Made by a program: the position numbers and the translations under genes. Shown one piece after another: positions 1 through 10,690 of a stretch of 64,000 nt of DNA (within the stretch, counting starts at the first letter, position 1; the number at the start of each line of letters is the position of its first letter). The notes beneath the pieces were generated by a model. The model was not told where the DNA came from, ran no database searches, and saw only the letters and a list, made by a program, of their open reading frames with translations. Source of the stretch: Termitomyces sp. T153 (lineage: Eukaryota > Basidiomycota > Agaricomycetes > Agaricales > Lyophyllaceae); assembly GCA_018296165.2 (NCBI GenBank), contig JACKQL020000115.1, positions 62,001 to 126,000 on the forward strand. Reading direction: 5' to 3'.

Positions 1-663
1 TAAGGGAAATCACTTACTATGTGCAAATATGTTGCCAAGCTGGAAGAACTATTCATCTATTGTTGGATCCATTAGTAAACAAAGAAAGAAAGGTAGTAAA
101 ACATTTCAATGGATTCCAGACCTCCAAATGGGGAGTGTACCAAGCAAGATTGGACTCCAAGGTCTCTCATTAGCACAAGATAGTATCTTATGTCAAATTC
201 CTCAAACATGCAGACAATGTAGACCTGGATGGTAACAAAAGTGAAGCAGAATATTCATTCAGGCACTACAAATCACACAGGCACAAAGATTACTAGGACA
301 ATCACTGGAAAGTTTTGAGTTCCAAGCTGGAGGGAAGCAGGCATAAGCACTATAAGTCCAATTTTCATGTGGCAATACACCAATACTACACCAGGTTCTA
401 AGAAAAGCACCAAGAGTTTTGAGTCTAAGAAAAGCTCCTCCAAACCACAGGATAAATGTTTGGATGAACTCAGCAAAAACCAGATTGCAGAGTACAAACA
501 TTGTTTCAACTATGGCAAAGTTGGCTACTTTACATATAATTCAAACAGCAAGACAATGAAATCCTCTTCTGGAAAGCCCCCAGGCATAAAATCAAATATA
601 TTTGCAACAATGTAACAGGATCACCAACTTCCTCATATTCTAAAAGCAAATAGAACAAGACAC
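1..663 (+). pseudogene. Ty3/gypsy gag fragment, left copy (element G)
   Basis: Reading the plus strand through several stops gives a gypsy-type Gag: a segment ending near an LEHADNVDLDGNK-like stretch, a basic H/K/R-rich linker, and a zinc knuckle at about 505-545. The knuckle is damaged: it reads CFNYGKVGYFTYN, where the family expects C-X2-C-X4-H-X4-C, and the losses (Cys to Tyr, His to Tyr) fit C:G to T:A changes. The N-terminal half lies left of the window. The same sequence occurs inverted at 54,912-55,574 with the same damage. Gag would form the particle that packages element RNA; this copy cannot. Confidence 0.75.
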
Positions 664-1823
664 ATCTCCTGAACAAATCTCAACAATATGGAGTATTGTA
701 GCAATTGAATTTGGGAAGTGGCTGGGATTCTTTGTTGATTATCTTCTGGAAAGCCTATCTTTGGAGAAATCTTCTTTCTCTTGGCTGATGTCTCTCTTGG
801 AGAATCCAGACAGAGAGGCTGACAGCCTCCCTGACTTACAGTCAGTATCTGACTTTAGTGAGGAGCTTGAGTGGGAAGCAGACAAGCCCACTCACTCATG
901 TACTTTGAAAGGGCTTGGCTAGACATTGTATCTGCTGAGCTACTAACCAACAACAAGGACAATATTTGAGAACAAATAATATAATGACTGGTCCAGCCCA
1001 CCCATGAAGTTTGGGTGGACAGACAGATCTTATGATTTTAAGGTTCACACTCTGAGGTGAAATTGGTACTACTGTGGGAGGTGGAGAAGGCTTGGGAATA
1101 ACTCACATGTGGAGTGCTACTGCTCATAAGCTCAAATACATGCTCAAGTCAATGCAACTATAACTGCTTGCAATACAAAAGGCAAGAGATTTGTAACCAA
1201 TGACATCAGCAACCTTGAGATATTGTTATGGAATCAAGTCTGTGGAACAGACTTCATTGTACTAATTGGTGACATGGTGCACAAGAAATATGAGATTGAA
1301 GCATAGTATGCTGAGCAGTGCACTGCAGAATCTAGGACAGAGGTAACCTTGGTAAAGCTAGTACTGAACAACAATAGTTGGGGGACATCTGGGCTTGGAG
1401 CATCAAGTAATCAAACTAGAAGTGCCTGATATGCAGCACAAGGACAAAAAGGAGCCAATGACTAGACAATATTCTGGAATTTACCCTTGACACAATGACC
1501 AGAGGACTTATTATGAGGTCAATGACTCAATTCTTGAGTCCCAGTATAGGTGCCTGCATAATTCTATAATATTGTCACTTGGTATGTGGAAAAGCTTGAG
1601 GATGCCTACACCAACTATCAGCTCATGCCTTTGACCACTCACCAAACAAAGGATCTGACCCAGGGTTGGGCTCCTTCATACTCCAATTGTTCCCCCTCTC
1701 ATAACTGGATAATAATCTTGAAGGAATATATATATAGTTTGAGCTTAGGGAAATTTGCATGCAGATGAAGATGGCAAAGCCCTGAGAGTCCTCAAGCTCA
1801 ATGAACAAACAACAGGTAGAGGC
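664..1823 (+). pseudogene. Decayed sequence, probably continuation of the element G gag
   Basis: Directly follows the zinc-knuckle segment on the same strand and has no open frame longer than about 60 codons. Short acidic and aromatic stretches in several frames resemble the acidic C-terminal part of basidiomycete gypsy Gags, but I could not find a protease or RT motif. It ends where the copia LTR begins. Assignment rests on position and weak resemblance. Confidence 0.35.
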
Positions 1824-2010
1824 TGTTGAAGACAGGCAAAGCACAGGGGACTGAATAGTCACTAAAGCTGAAGTCAAAGTCCAGAGTCAGAAACTGAATA
1901 TATTGAAGAGGGAGTGACATACTAACTGAGTAGGGACTTCAGGCTGCTACATTATCTATATATATTATAATGTAACTGAGTAGAATTGTGATTGAATAGA
2001 AGAAATCACA
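1824..2010 (-). repeat. Copia LTR, truncated left copy
   Basis: Matches 4100-4240 over its length with a few indels, including the block around the CTTCAGG...TACATTATCTATATAT region. It begins TGTTGAAG on the plus strand, which gives an AACA terminus on the element strand, matching the TGTT start of the other LTR. The U3 half is deleted. Confidence 0.75.
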
Positions 2011-3330
2011 TGACCAATTTCATGTAGAATATTCCACATCCAGATGATTTCTTTGCCAGTATCTACAGCAGCAATGTATTCTGCTTCAGTTGTAGATAAA
2101 GCAACAACTGATTGAAGCTTGCTACTCCTTCCAATAGCTTCACAACCAATAGTCATCAGATAAGCACCAGTAGAGTGGCTAGAATCAGGACAATCTCCAT
2201 GTGAGGCATCACAGAATGTAGTGCAAGGTCAAATACCAGTGTCAGCATTAGAATGAAGTCATAGACCTAATTTATTGAGCCATAGCAGTGATGTCTTCTG
2301 AGAGTGTCCTATTTGCTCCCTCAGTAACACCATTCTGCTGAGGTCTATTACAAGTTGTATGCTTTTTTTTTATTCCACAAGCATCAGTATATGTGGTAAA
2401 CTCCTTTGACATGTACTCTCCACCTTTATCATCTTATAGCCTTGATTTTGGTATCTAGAGCATTCTCTGCATAAGCTTTGAATGTCTCAAAGGCATTAAA
2501 TGCTTCACTTTTCTTTTTTACAGCCATATCAGCTTTAAAGCTTATGCAATCATCAATGAATTTGGAATGTGATCAAATAACAATAGCCCCAATTGCAGTG
2601 ACTGGAAGAGGGCTATGTACATTGCTGTGGATCAATTTCAATGGTTTATATGCATGACTACTGGAAGAAGGAAAAGGATTGGAGTGCATATTGCTAGCCA
2701 AACAAGGTTCACAGATGGGATCAAGCTTTGCAGCAGAATTCAAGTCCAAACCAACTACCAACTTATTATTGATCATCTTTTTAACATTGGCATAGTTATG
2801 ATGAGCAAAGCTGCAATGCCAGAGTATCAGATCAAGTGGTAATGTGCTGGTAAAATGAGCAGACTCTCAAATAGGTGCAGTACAACCATCCAAATGAGCA
2901 GAATTATTAGAGTTAATTGTGGCACAGAATAACTCTTTTCCATTCAACCAGAAATGCATGGCCTGTTTGTCAATATGAATGTTGTAGCCTTTGTTTCTGG
3001 TTAAATATACAGGACAAGAGTTTATTCTGAAGTAATGGAACATGCAAGACTCTATGAGACTCTAAAGACCAGATTTTCTTCCCATTTACAACTGGATGGA
3101 ATACAACTGTTCCAATCCCAGCTGAGTAAATAATGCTATTATCAGCTAACCAGACTGGACTTCAATAGGATTTCAATGTGGAGTCTTGTGGCAAGTGGCT
3201 CCTGAGTCTACAATCCAATTAAAGTCAGCTTCAGGCTGTATGGGAAGAGAAGGATCTGAATGATACAGTAAATGAGTACTTGCATTTTCAGCAGATTTGA
3301 CATCATCTTTCTTGGACCTGTCATCAATGA
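1965..3330 (-). pseudogene. Copia pol remnant: protease, integrase, RNase H
   Basis: Minus-strand pieces in order. The protease motif WIVDSGAT is at about 3197-3220. The GAG-pre-integrase zinc region (LWHC...HHNY...C-X2-C) spans about 2850-2690. The integrase core carries PQQNGV near 2330-2350. RNase H carries ALSTTEAEYIAA at about 2060-2100. Frames are interrupted by stops and shifts. The whole RT domain, normally between integrase and RNase H, is absent, so the element is dead. Confidence 0.85.
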
Positions 3331-3391
3331 AAGCTGCATTAGCTTGCTTCTGGCCCTTTTTGCCTCTTTTGTTATGAGATTTTGTCTGCTG

Positions 3392-4060
3392 CTAAGCTGC
3401 TTTGTATTTGTAGCAATTAGCTTGTGTATGACCTTGGAAGGTGCAAAAGTTACAGACAACTTTGGCTAATGCAGCACTCATAGCAATTATAGCAGCAGCA
3501 GACTCATCAGAGCAATGACAATGTTGTATTTCCTCTGTAACAAAGGCCTGATGGATCTTGGCCTTGTCCAAGTCATCTTTGAGAAGGAGGGTGGATACAA
3601 ATGCTAAGAAATTATCAGGAAGCACTCTTACTAATGCTATAGATGCTAGTTCATTGTCTAATTTGGCAATATCAAAGTCTTTAGGGTGCAAATCCTGGAT
3701 TTTCTTCATTGCAGTCTCAATTCTGTTGATTAGAGTCTGCAAACTCTCCTCTTCTCCTTTTCTAATGTAGAACAAGTCATCATAAGCATTGGAGCATGTA
3801 CCAGGGCATTTCTGCATGTGTAACTGCCTTCAAGGCTTCCCATATTTTGTCTGGTTGATCTTTATAATCATTGAGATGGATTCTTTGATCATCTTTCACC
3901 ATCAAATAAATCGAATCAGATGCAATATTAGCCTCCTTCTGTGATTCTGGGTATTCTCTTTTCTCTTCTGATGTACATATAAGCCCAGGCCACCCAATAC
4001 AATGACTGGTACAGAGAGGTGGGCACACTGACCACCCCCTCATTGTTACAGATGCACCAC
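3392..4060 (-). pseudogene. Copia gag (UBN2-type) with zinc knuckle
   Basis: Two overlapping minus-strand frames give a copia Gag. The N-terminal part includes a YKDQPDKIWEAL segment, where copia Gags have a conserved Trp. It shifts frame near 3800 into a 141-codon stretch with the helical region typical of UBN2/retrotran_gag families. A C-terminal CNFCTFQGHTQANC knuckle (C-X2-C-X4-H-X4-C, intact) lies near 3410-3450. One frameshift breaks the gene. The knuckle would bind element RNA during packaging. Confidence 0.8.
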
Positions 4061-4099
4061 CTACATAGGCTGGCTACAAACATGCAGCCTGCATAAGCC

Positions 4100-4431
4100 T
4101 ATTGAAGACAGGTAAAGCACAGGGGAATGAACAGTCACTAAAGCTGAAGTCCAGAGTCAGAAACTGAGTGAGGACTTCAGGCTTCTACATTATCTATATA
4201 TACTATAATGTAACTGAATAGAAGGAATCACATGGATTCTCCATGTGATTGAACTGAATAGAAAGGGAAGCACATGGAAGACACATGTGATTGAATTGAA
4301 TAGAAAGGGAATCACATGGAAGATACATGTGATGAACTGAATAGAAATAAAGGAAGCAGACAACACATGTGATAAATGAACTTGGAATAAATGCTGATCA
4401 TCATAGTAGAATGCAATAAGCAATTCTAACA
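4100..4431 (-). repeat. Copia LTR, longer copy, with internal tandem repeats
   Basis: On the minus strand it begins TGTTAGAATTG and ends ...TTCAATA (AACA in the other copy). Between about 4215 and 4380 it holds three to four imperfect tandem units of about 45-50 bp built on AATAGAAAGGGAATCACATGG-like sequence. Just outside its start, at 4432-4440, is a purine tract on the element strand (CAGGGGGAG), the signature of a polypurine tract. This LTR is therefore preceded by internal sequence of a copia element rather than by host DNA. Confidence 0.75.
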
Positions 4432-4589
4432 CTCCCCCTGATCCAGTCAATCTCCAAGCTTGAATAAGCTAGTAAATGCCCATTCCCTGCCTGAAGAACT
4501 CCACTAGTCAAACTGGCAGGGTTCCTGTAAGGTCTTCAGGAGTGGTGCAGCAGGAAAGTGAGGTATGGTAAAGCTAACTAACTAACTCA
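4432..4589 (-). repeat. Probable 3' internal end of a second copia copy
   Basis: Begins with the polypurine tract beside the LTR at 4431 and continues without a recognisable domain until the LINE coding region starts. Best explained as the pol 3' end and untranslated region of an adjacent copia element, or of a tandem copy that shared the LTR. This is inferred from the polypurine tract only. Confidence 0.4.
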
Positions 4590-5400
4590 GTGGTAAAAGA
4601 CAGGGTGTACAATGTCTTTGTTGAATTTGTACCAACCAGCTTGGGCAACATGCCAGCAGAGAGGCTGGAAATGGTAGAGGAGGTGAATGGCCTGCACTCA
4701 GGTGAACTGACTATAGCTAGGTGGGCATGGGCTCCACAGGCATGGCATGCAAATCAAAGGGTGGCACACCTTATCCTAGCCTGCACAATGGAGGTGGGGG
4801 CAAATGAGGTAATAAAGCATGGTTTAGTAATGGAGGGGAAGAGGGTCATGGCCTGTAAGCTGGATCAAGAACCAAGGCAATGCCTAAAATGTCAGAGGCT
4901 GGGTTGGGGGCACATAGCCAGCAAATGCAAGTAGGAGAAGGATACATGTGGACTGTATGTAGGAGAGCACAGGATAAAGGAGTGCAAGGTAATGGATATA
5001 AAGAACTACATGTGTGTTAATTGCAGGACAAGAGGATTGAGGCATGACCACCCATTGTCATCAAGGTCATGCCTGGTGTTTGTGGAATCAAAGAACAGGC
5101 TTCTGGACAGGACCCCAGAAATGAAATACAGGTATTATCCAACCAACCAACTGTGGATGTGGGCAAGGGTGGATAACAGCAGGAGATACAATGGCAGCAG
5201 AGTCAGCAACAGTGTAAGGGTGGGAAATGCACCAGTTCAGAGAGGCATAGGGCAAGGCAGGCTTGTCAGAGAACTGAGAAGACAGGGAGGGGGGAAGGTA
5301 GTGGAAACCCAAATGCAGAAGCCACAACAGGACACAAGAGGGGTGCCTGGACAGGGTACTGGGCAGAATGCAGATGACATTGGACATGTTTAGGTGGGCA
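4590..5400 (+). pseudogene. LINE ORF1 (Gag-like) with two zinc knuckles
   Basis: Two frames, 4590-4934 and 4992-5393, separated by a stop region. The first ends with CLKCQRLGWGHIASKC, a slightly expanded CCHC knuckle. The second starts with CVNCRTRGLRHDHPLSSRSC, a second Cys/His cluster, followed by a YRYYPTNQLWMW segment characteristic of agaricomycete Tad-type ORF1 proteins. ORF1 proteins bind the element RNA. The N terminus upstream of 4590 is missing, so the LINE is 5' truncated or overwritten by the copia element. Confidence 0.8.
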
Positions 5401-5543
5401 AACAGCATGCCAGATAGTCAGGATGCAGACAAGCAGGTGGGGGCTTCCACTAATGGATGGAGTGACAAACACATCAATAACCTTATCACATCACTAGAAG
5501 AGATGACAGAGAAAGCATAGAGATTATCACCACATCCATCACA

Positions 5544-6352
5544 ATGACTGAGACAATCAAAGGAAACAACAGGCAAGGGAGCAAAGGCAGGAAGGAAAGA
5601 CTGACAATCTGGCAACAGAACATTGACAAGTCTCTGATGGCACAGCACACCATGCTAAACATGATAAGCAAGAACACTGACATAATATGTTTACAGGAAC
5701 TGTACTTCAATTTCAACAAGAAGTTGCAAGCAACACAGATATGGAGACTGGTTTACTCCAAGCTGCACAATGAGAAGACTGCAAACAAGATGAGGGTGAT
5801 CATGCTAGTCAATAGATGCCTATTGACTGACAAGTGGAAGAGGCTCAACATAGAGAGCATGGATGTGGTGGGCATCAGCTTGGTTATGGCAGAGAGAATG
5901 GTGCACATCTTCAATGTCTACAATGATTGTGAGCATTCTAGGAGCATAAAGCAGTGGACTTTTTCCTGAGGGGAATGGAGGGCAGGAGGATGGATGGCAG
6001 TAGTATGGTAGACATCTGGGTGGGCAACTTTAATGGACACTACCCAATGTGGGACAGTCTGCATAACTTGCACCTCTTCATAAGGAGGAATTTGGATGCT
6101 GTAAAGGAGCTGGTCATGATGGCAGCATGCCACAGGATGGGCATGGTGCTGAGGCCACATGTGGCAATATTGAGAGCAAAGAACACTAAGAATCTGATGA
6201 GACTAAATAACATGTTTGTTACTGACTCCTTTCAAGACCACATCACACAGTGCAAAGTGCTCCACAGTGACCAGGTACCAAAGGCTGATCACTTCCCAGT
6301 AGTCACAGTATGCGAGACAGCAGTAATGAGGAATGAGGTGTGGGAGGGATGA
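5544..6352 (+). pseudogene. LINE ORF2 apurinic/apyrimidinic-type endonuclease domain
   Basis: The first frame (5544-5969) has the IWQQNI...CLQELYFN start of EEP-fold nucleases, with the metal-binding Glu in LQE. The second frame (5954-6352) has VGNFNGHYPMWD, where the family has GDFN-x-H, so the catalytic Asp is changed to Asn. It ends KADHFPVVT, the SDH-type terminal motif. The domain nicks target DNA to prime reverse transcription. It is inactive here because of the frame break and the Asp to Asn change. Confidence 0.82.
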
Positions 6353-6364
6353 GATTTTAAGAAG

Positions 6365-7957
6365 GTGGACTGGGAGGAGTTTAAGGAGGAGCTGGACCAA
6401 AGGCTAGAAGGCCTGGGAATGGGGAGGATCACAAGCAGAAGGGAAGTGGAGGAAAGGCTAGACAGAGTAATGGAGGCTCTGAAAGGAATGGTGGAGGAGG
6501 TAGTGCTGGTGAGGTGGGAGTTGACAGGGATGAAGAGGTGGTGGACCAAGGAGCTATTGGAGAGGCAGAGGACAGCAAGAGCATTGGGGAGAGCATCATA
6601 CAGGGTGGTGACCATAGAAGGGCACCCAGCTCACGAGGCTTTCCAGAGGGCAAGAAACAAGTATGGTCAGGCAATCAAAGATGCAAAGAGAAAGCATTGG
6701 GAGACATGGCTGGAGGAGGTGGATGCAAGGATGATATGGGATGCAAAAGCATTTGTGACAGCAGCACCCACAGATGGGAGGAGAGCAAGGACACTGGCAT
6801 TGAAAGAGATGACAGTAGAGAGTGAGCAGGAGATGGAGGACAACAAGGAGAAAGCTGGACTATTTCACAAGGCCTTCTTCTACAATGACCCAGGCACTGA
6901 CAGTGATGGAGAGGATGCTGAGCCCAGGGAGCCAGCATTCCATTGGACTTCCATCACCAACAGAGAAATATATGCTGTGGTGGACAAGCTCAAGCCTTTC
7001 AAGGCACTGAGGCTGGGCAGCATCCCAACCATAGTATTGAAGAAGATGAAGTACACTCTGGTACCATACTTAGGCCCAATCTTCAGGGGAATGTTCAACC
7101 ATAAGGTCTATCTGGAGAGGTGGAAAGTCTTCAAAATGGTGGTCTTGCAGAAGCCAGGGAGGGATGACTATGGAAATCCAAACCCATACAGGCCAATTGC
7201 TCTGTTGGATACAGTGGCAAAAGTTCTATCATCATGCATAAAGACCAAGATGGTGTACTATATCAAGAAAAGCAACATACTACCAAAATACCAGTTTGGC
7301 GGCAGGCCAGGGAGGTCAATGACAGATTTGCTTCATGTCCTGATGGGCTTCATAAAGGACATGTGGTGCAGAGGCAAAGAGGTGGTAGCTGTTTTCATGG
7401 ACATCAAGGGTGTGTTTCTGAACATGGTGCTGAGGGTCATGGCAAGCAACATGAGATGGAGAGGAGTCCCAGAGGAGGTGCTGGAATGGTTCAAGAGGAA
7501 GTTGAAGGGAAGGAGAATAGTGATTGCATTTGATGATTACAAATCTGAGCAAATACCAGTGAAGAGTGGCCTCAACCAGGGGTGCAACACATTGGGCCTC
7601 TGCTACAACTTTTACAATGCCAGGCAAATTGAAGGCACAAGGGAAAAGGAAAGAGAACTAGCAGGGTTGTTTGTGGACAATGCATATGTAGCAGTGGAGG
7701 GGGGTAGCATGGAGGAGGCAGCAAGGAGGGTGGAGGAGATGATGGGGAGGAAAGGAGGTGCAATTGAGTGGGCAAAAGAACATCATTCCATATATGAGGT
7801 AACAAAATTTGTGGGGGTAGGGTTTTCATGGAGGAGAAAGAGAGAGCCAGGGGCAAGAGGCAAGATGAAACAGGCCACCCAACCAAAGGTGACAGTGGAT
7901 GGGACAGCAATCAAAATGGAACCCATGCCAAGGTTTCTAGGAGTTATCCTCAATTAG
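6365..7957 (+). pseudogene. LINE ORF2 reverse transcriptase domain
   Basis: A 530-codon open stretch with RT motifs in order: NPYRPIALLDTVAKVL (about 7180-7225), the QFGGRPGRSMTD block (about 7290), VFMDIKGVF (first catalytic Asp, about 7395), the SGLNQGC block (about 7565), and FVDNAYVAV (about 7670). The last is the catalytic FVDD motif with its second Asp changed to Asn (a G to A change), which should abolish polymerisation. Downstream VTVDG and RFLGV segments match the thumb/connection region. Confidence 0.9.
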
Positions 7958-9519
7958 GAGTTGCAGTTCAGAGAACACACCACATATGCACATGGGAAGG
8001 GAATGGCAGTGACATTGCAGACAAAGAGATTGGTGAAGGTGAATGGAGGGGTGCATGGGAGGCTGGCACAAAGGATTTATGAGGTGGTTGTGGTGCCAAA
8101 TATGCTATATGCAGCAGATGTATGGTGTGCATTGGGGGTGGAAGTGAGTGGCAAGCCAGCAAAGGGGAACAGGGGTTTTGGAGCAAAGATGGGGAGAATC
8201 CAGAGGATGTGTGTGCTCTAAGTAATGGGAGTGCTGTGGATAACACCAAACAACCTCCTGGATGTGCACATGGGGCTCCTGCCAATAGATGTCAAGATCA
8301 AGAAAGTGTGCATCACCCCAGTAGTGAGGATTGTCACATTGCTAGACATGCACCTGCTGAAGAGACTGGCAGGCTGAGTGGCCAGATCTGTGAGATGGCA
8401 CAGGACATCACTACAGAACATTGTGCAGGCATAGGGCAAACACCTGAGGGAGATGGAGACCATTGCAACAACAAGGCTCCCACTGGGGTGGAGGTGCCCT
8501 ATCAGGGTGGTCATCAGAGAGACAGTGGAGGAAGTGTAGGAAAGAGAAAGGAGCAATGAGGCTGATGTCAGAATCTACATGGATGGATTGGAGTACAAGG
8601 GAAGCATAGGGGTGGTGGCAGTTCTTTACTGGGGGATGGAGAAAGTGAAAGTGATGAGAAAGAGGCTGGAGTCTGACAAGAAGCACATGGTGTTCAAAGG
8701 GGAGTGTGTGGGGCAGGTGTTAGGGGTGGAACTTTTGAGGAGGGAGGTGAGGGGCCAAAGGTTTGTAAGGACTGTATCAATGAGGACAGACAACTAGGTG
8801 GGAATGAAGGTGATGGTGAATCCCAGGGGAGGTTCAGTGAGGTACATTGTGGATGAAGTATTGGAGGGAATTTGGAAGGTCAAGATGGCTGACCCAGGGA
8901 TGGACATAATGCTGTACTGGACTCCAGGGCACACAGGAATTCCAGGAAACAAAAGGGTAGACAGGGAGACAAAAATGGTGGCTGAGGGGGAGGACACCAG
9001 TATGGGAGGGCTACCCTTTCTTAGAAAACTCCTCAAGATGTCCAAGGCTATGGTGCTGGCAACACACAAAGCCCAATGGCAGAAGGAGGCAGAAGACAGA
9101 ATCTGACACTCACCAAGGTTTAACAGGCTGATGGCATTGGACTCAGATGCACTGAACATGTCAAACATCCTACACATGCTAACTAATGTACTGAGATAAC
9201 ACACATTGATTCTGATACAGCTGAGGACAGGACATTGCCCACTAAATCAGTACCTGCACCAATTCAGAAAGACAGAAACACTGACATGCACAGCATGCCA
9301 CCAAGCAGACAAGATGGTTGAGCATTTCCTCCTTCACTGCAGGACATACATGAGACAGCGATGCAAGCTGGCCGGAACAGTGGACTTAGGAACAGAGGCC
9401 ATGAGCAAGCTCCTGGAAGATAGTGGGGCAGTGAAAGCCCTATTCCAGTATATTAACAGCACTAGCCAATTCAGCAGGACCTACAGAGACTTGACAGTGC
9501 CAGAGGATATGCTGGGCAT
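7958..9519 (+). pseudogene. LINE ORF2 C-terminal part: RNase H and Cys/His motif
   Basis: Broken frames. YMDGLEYKGSIG (about 8577-8610) and a GECVGQVLGVELLRRE helix are the RNase H N-terminal part. WTPGHTGIPGNKRVD (about 8918-8965) is its conserved C-terminal part. CTACHQADKMVEHFLLHC (about 9288-9345) is the terminal zinc-binding motif of this clade. At least five stops separate the pieces. The final codons VPEDMLG lie at the edge of the element A insertion and continue at 40,797. Confidence 0.82.
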
Positions 9520-10478
9520 TGTCAGGTTCTACTGACAATGGGGGCTCAGCTACACTGGTGAATCCTTACTAGGCAGATGCAATGTCCTGTGCTTATAACC
9601 AAGCATCCAGGATGGGCATGGAGGGGAGGGACTTGCAAGGGAGAGCTAGGGGGGGGGGTGGTCTGAGCAAGTCTGGAGTGGTTCGGGGACATCTAAAACC
9701 AAGTGTATTAGACATCAGACCTGAACAGGCACTGGAACAAGTTTGTGGGCACACAAATAGAATGCAGAGTAAGTGGGGGCTTTGCAATTGATGGGGGCAG
9801 AGCCAGAGTTTGATAGGAGATCACCAAGGCATGATGGGTTCCTGGGCCAAGCAGAGGGTGAGGTCCAGAGTTGTCATAAGAATGTTCAGGTCATAATGCA
9901 TGTGTGGAGTTCATACTGATGTTGGAGATGAAAGAAACTTAGGAAGACAAAGGAAATATACACAGTCGAAATGAGATGGAGATGAGGCAAGACAAGACAG
10001 AGAAAAGAGATAGATTTGAAACTAAAAATAGAAACAGTGATGAGATGAAGGACAAGGCATAGAAAACCAGTAAATGCAATATCAAGACTAAAGTACCAGG
10101 GGTTACTCTATGACTTATATACCTACTACTGGGTGGTTCTGGAGGGCAGAGGATATGGCAGCAGGCTCAATGGAACTGTGCAGAGTTGATGGTTGTCAGG
10201 TGTGATCTTAGAGTGGGCTACAGTGACATTCTGATGGGATCAGTTGGAAAGCAGATCATTCCAGGGTCAGGGGAAGCCTCAGGAGTCCAGGGAAATTCAG
10301 GGGATGCATCAACTGCTGTGGAGAAGGTGTCGGAGTTGATCAAGGAGCTGTCAGGGTTTGCCAAGGAAGTGTTGGAGTTGCCCAAAGTGGGTGCAGAGGG
10401 TGGGCAAGGGTTGGAGAGTTTGGCAGAGTGTTGGGGGGGCTGGGGGCAGTGTCAGGGTCTAGGGAGTGGGTCATGACA
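9520..10478 (-). repeat. 3' LTR of element A
   Basis: Starts TGTCAGG and ends TCATGACA on the plus strand, giving TGTCA/TGACA terminal inverted repeats. It aligns end to end with 39839-40796. It contains TATATAAG on the minus strand (about 10114-10121) and, 32 nt downstream, AGTCTTGATATT. Its insertion truncates the LINE ORF2. Confidence 0.92.
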
Positions 10479-10491
10479 TCACCTCCCCTTC
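10479..10491 (-). other. Polypurine tract of element A
   Basis: Read on the element strand this is GAAGGGGAGGTGA, directly against the 3' LTR. The same purine run borders the 3' LTRs at 19799, 21364 and 28599. It marks plus-strand DNA priming in LTR elements. Confidence 0.8.
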
Positions 10492-10690
10492 AGCATCGAG
10501 ACCCTTGAGACACAGGGCACAGTTTGAGGATCAGTGGAGTGTGGGAATCAAAGTTGAGCAATATTGATTAGACCACAGTAGTGGTGGCAGCATGGGGAAT
10601 AAAGTTGAAGCATGGCTGCTGCTCCTCAGGGGGTTCTTCTCTAGTCATTGAAAAGGGTCAGATGTACTCTGGGGTTCCTAAACTTTCCCA

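Larger units (their letters stand above)
1824..4431 (-). mobile_element. Ty1/copia element, internally deleted, minus strand
   Basis: Minus-strand order is LTR (4431 to 4100), gag, protease, integrase, RNase H, truncated LTR (about 2010 to 1824). The domain order gag-PR-IN-(RT)-RH is diagnostic of copia. RT is missing: the frame passes from the integrase core to the RNase H in a few codons. RNase H then runs straight into the LTR at a CATGTGATT sequence, so the 3' end also carries a deletion. The LTRs are too diverged, and the right LTR is in an unusual context, so no target duplication can be named. Confidence 0.85.
4590..9519 (+). mobile_element. Tad1-like non-LTR retrotransposon (LINE), main part
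   Basis: Plus-strand element with ORF1 (zinc knuckles), then an ORF2 with endonuclease, reverse transcriptase, RNase H and a C-terminal C/H-rich motif. This is the Tad1-clade architecture. It is interrupted at 9519 by gypsy element A. The 5-bp duplication GGCAT (9515-9519 and 40797-40801) shows that ORF2 resumes at 40,797. Every module carries stops or lost residues. Confidence 0.88.
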
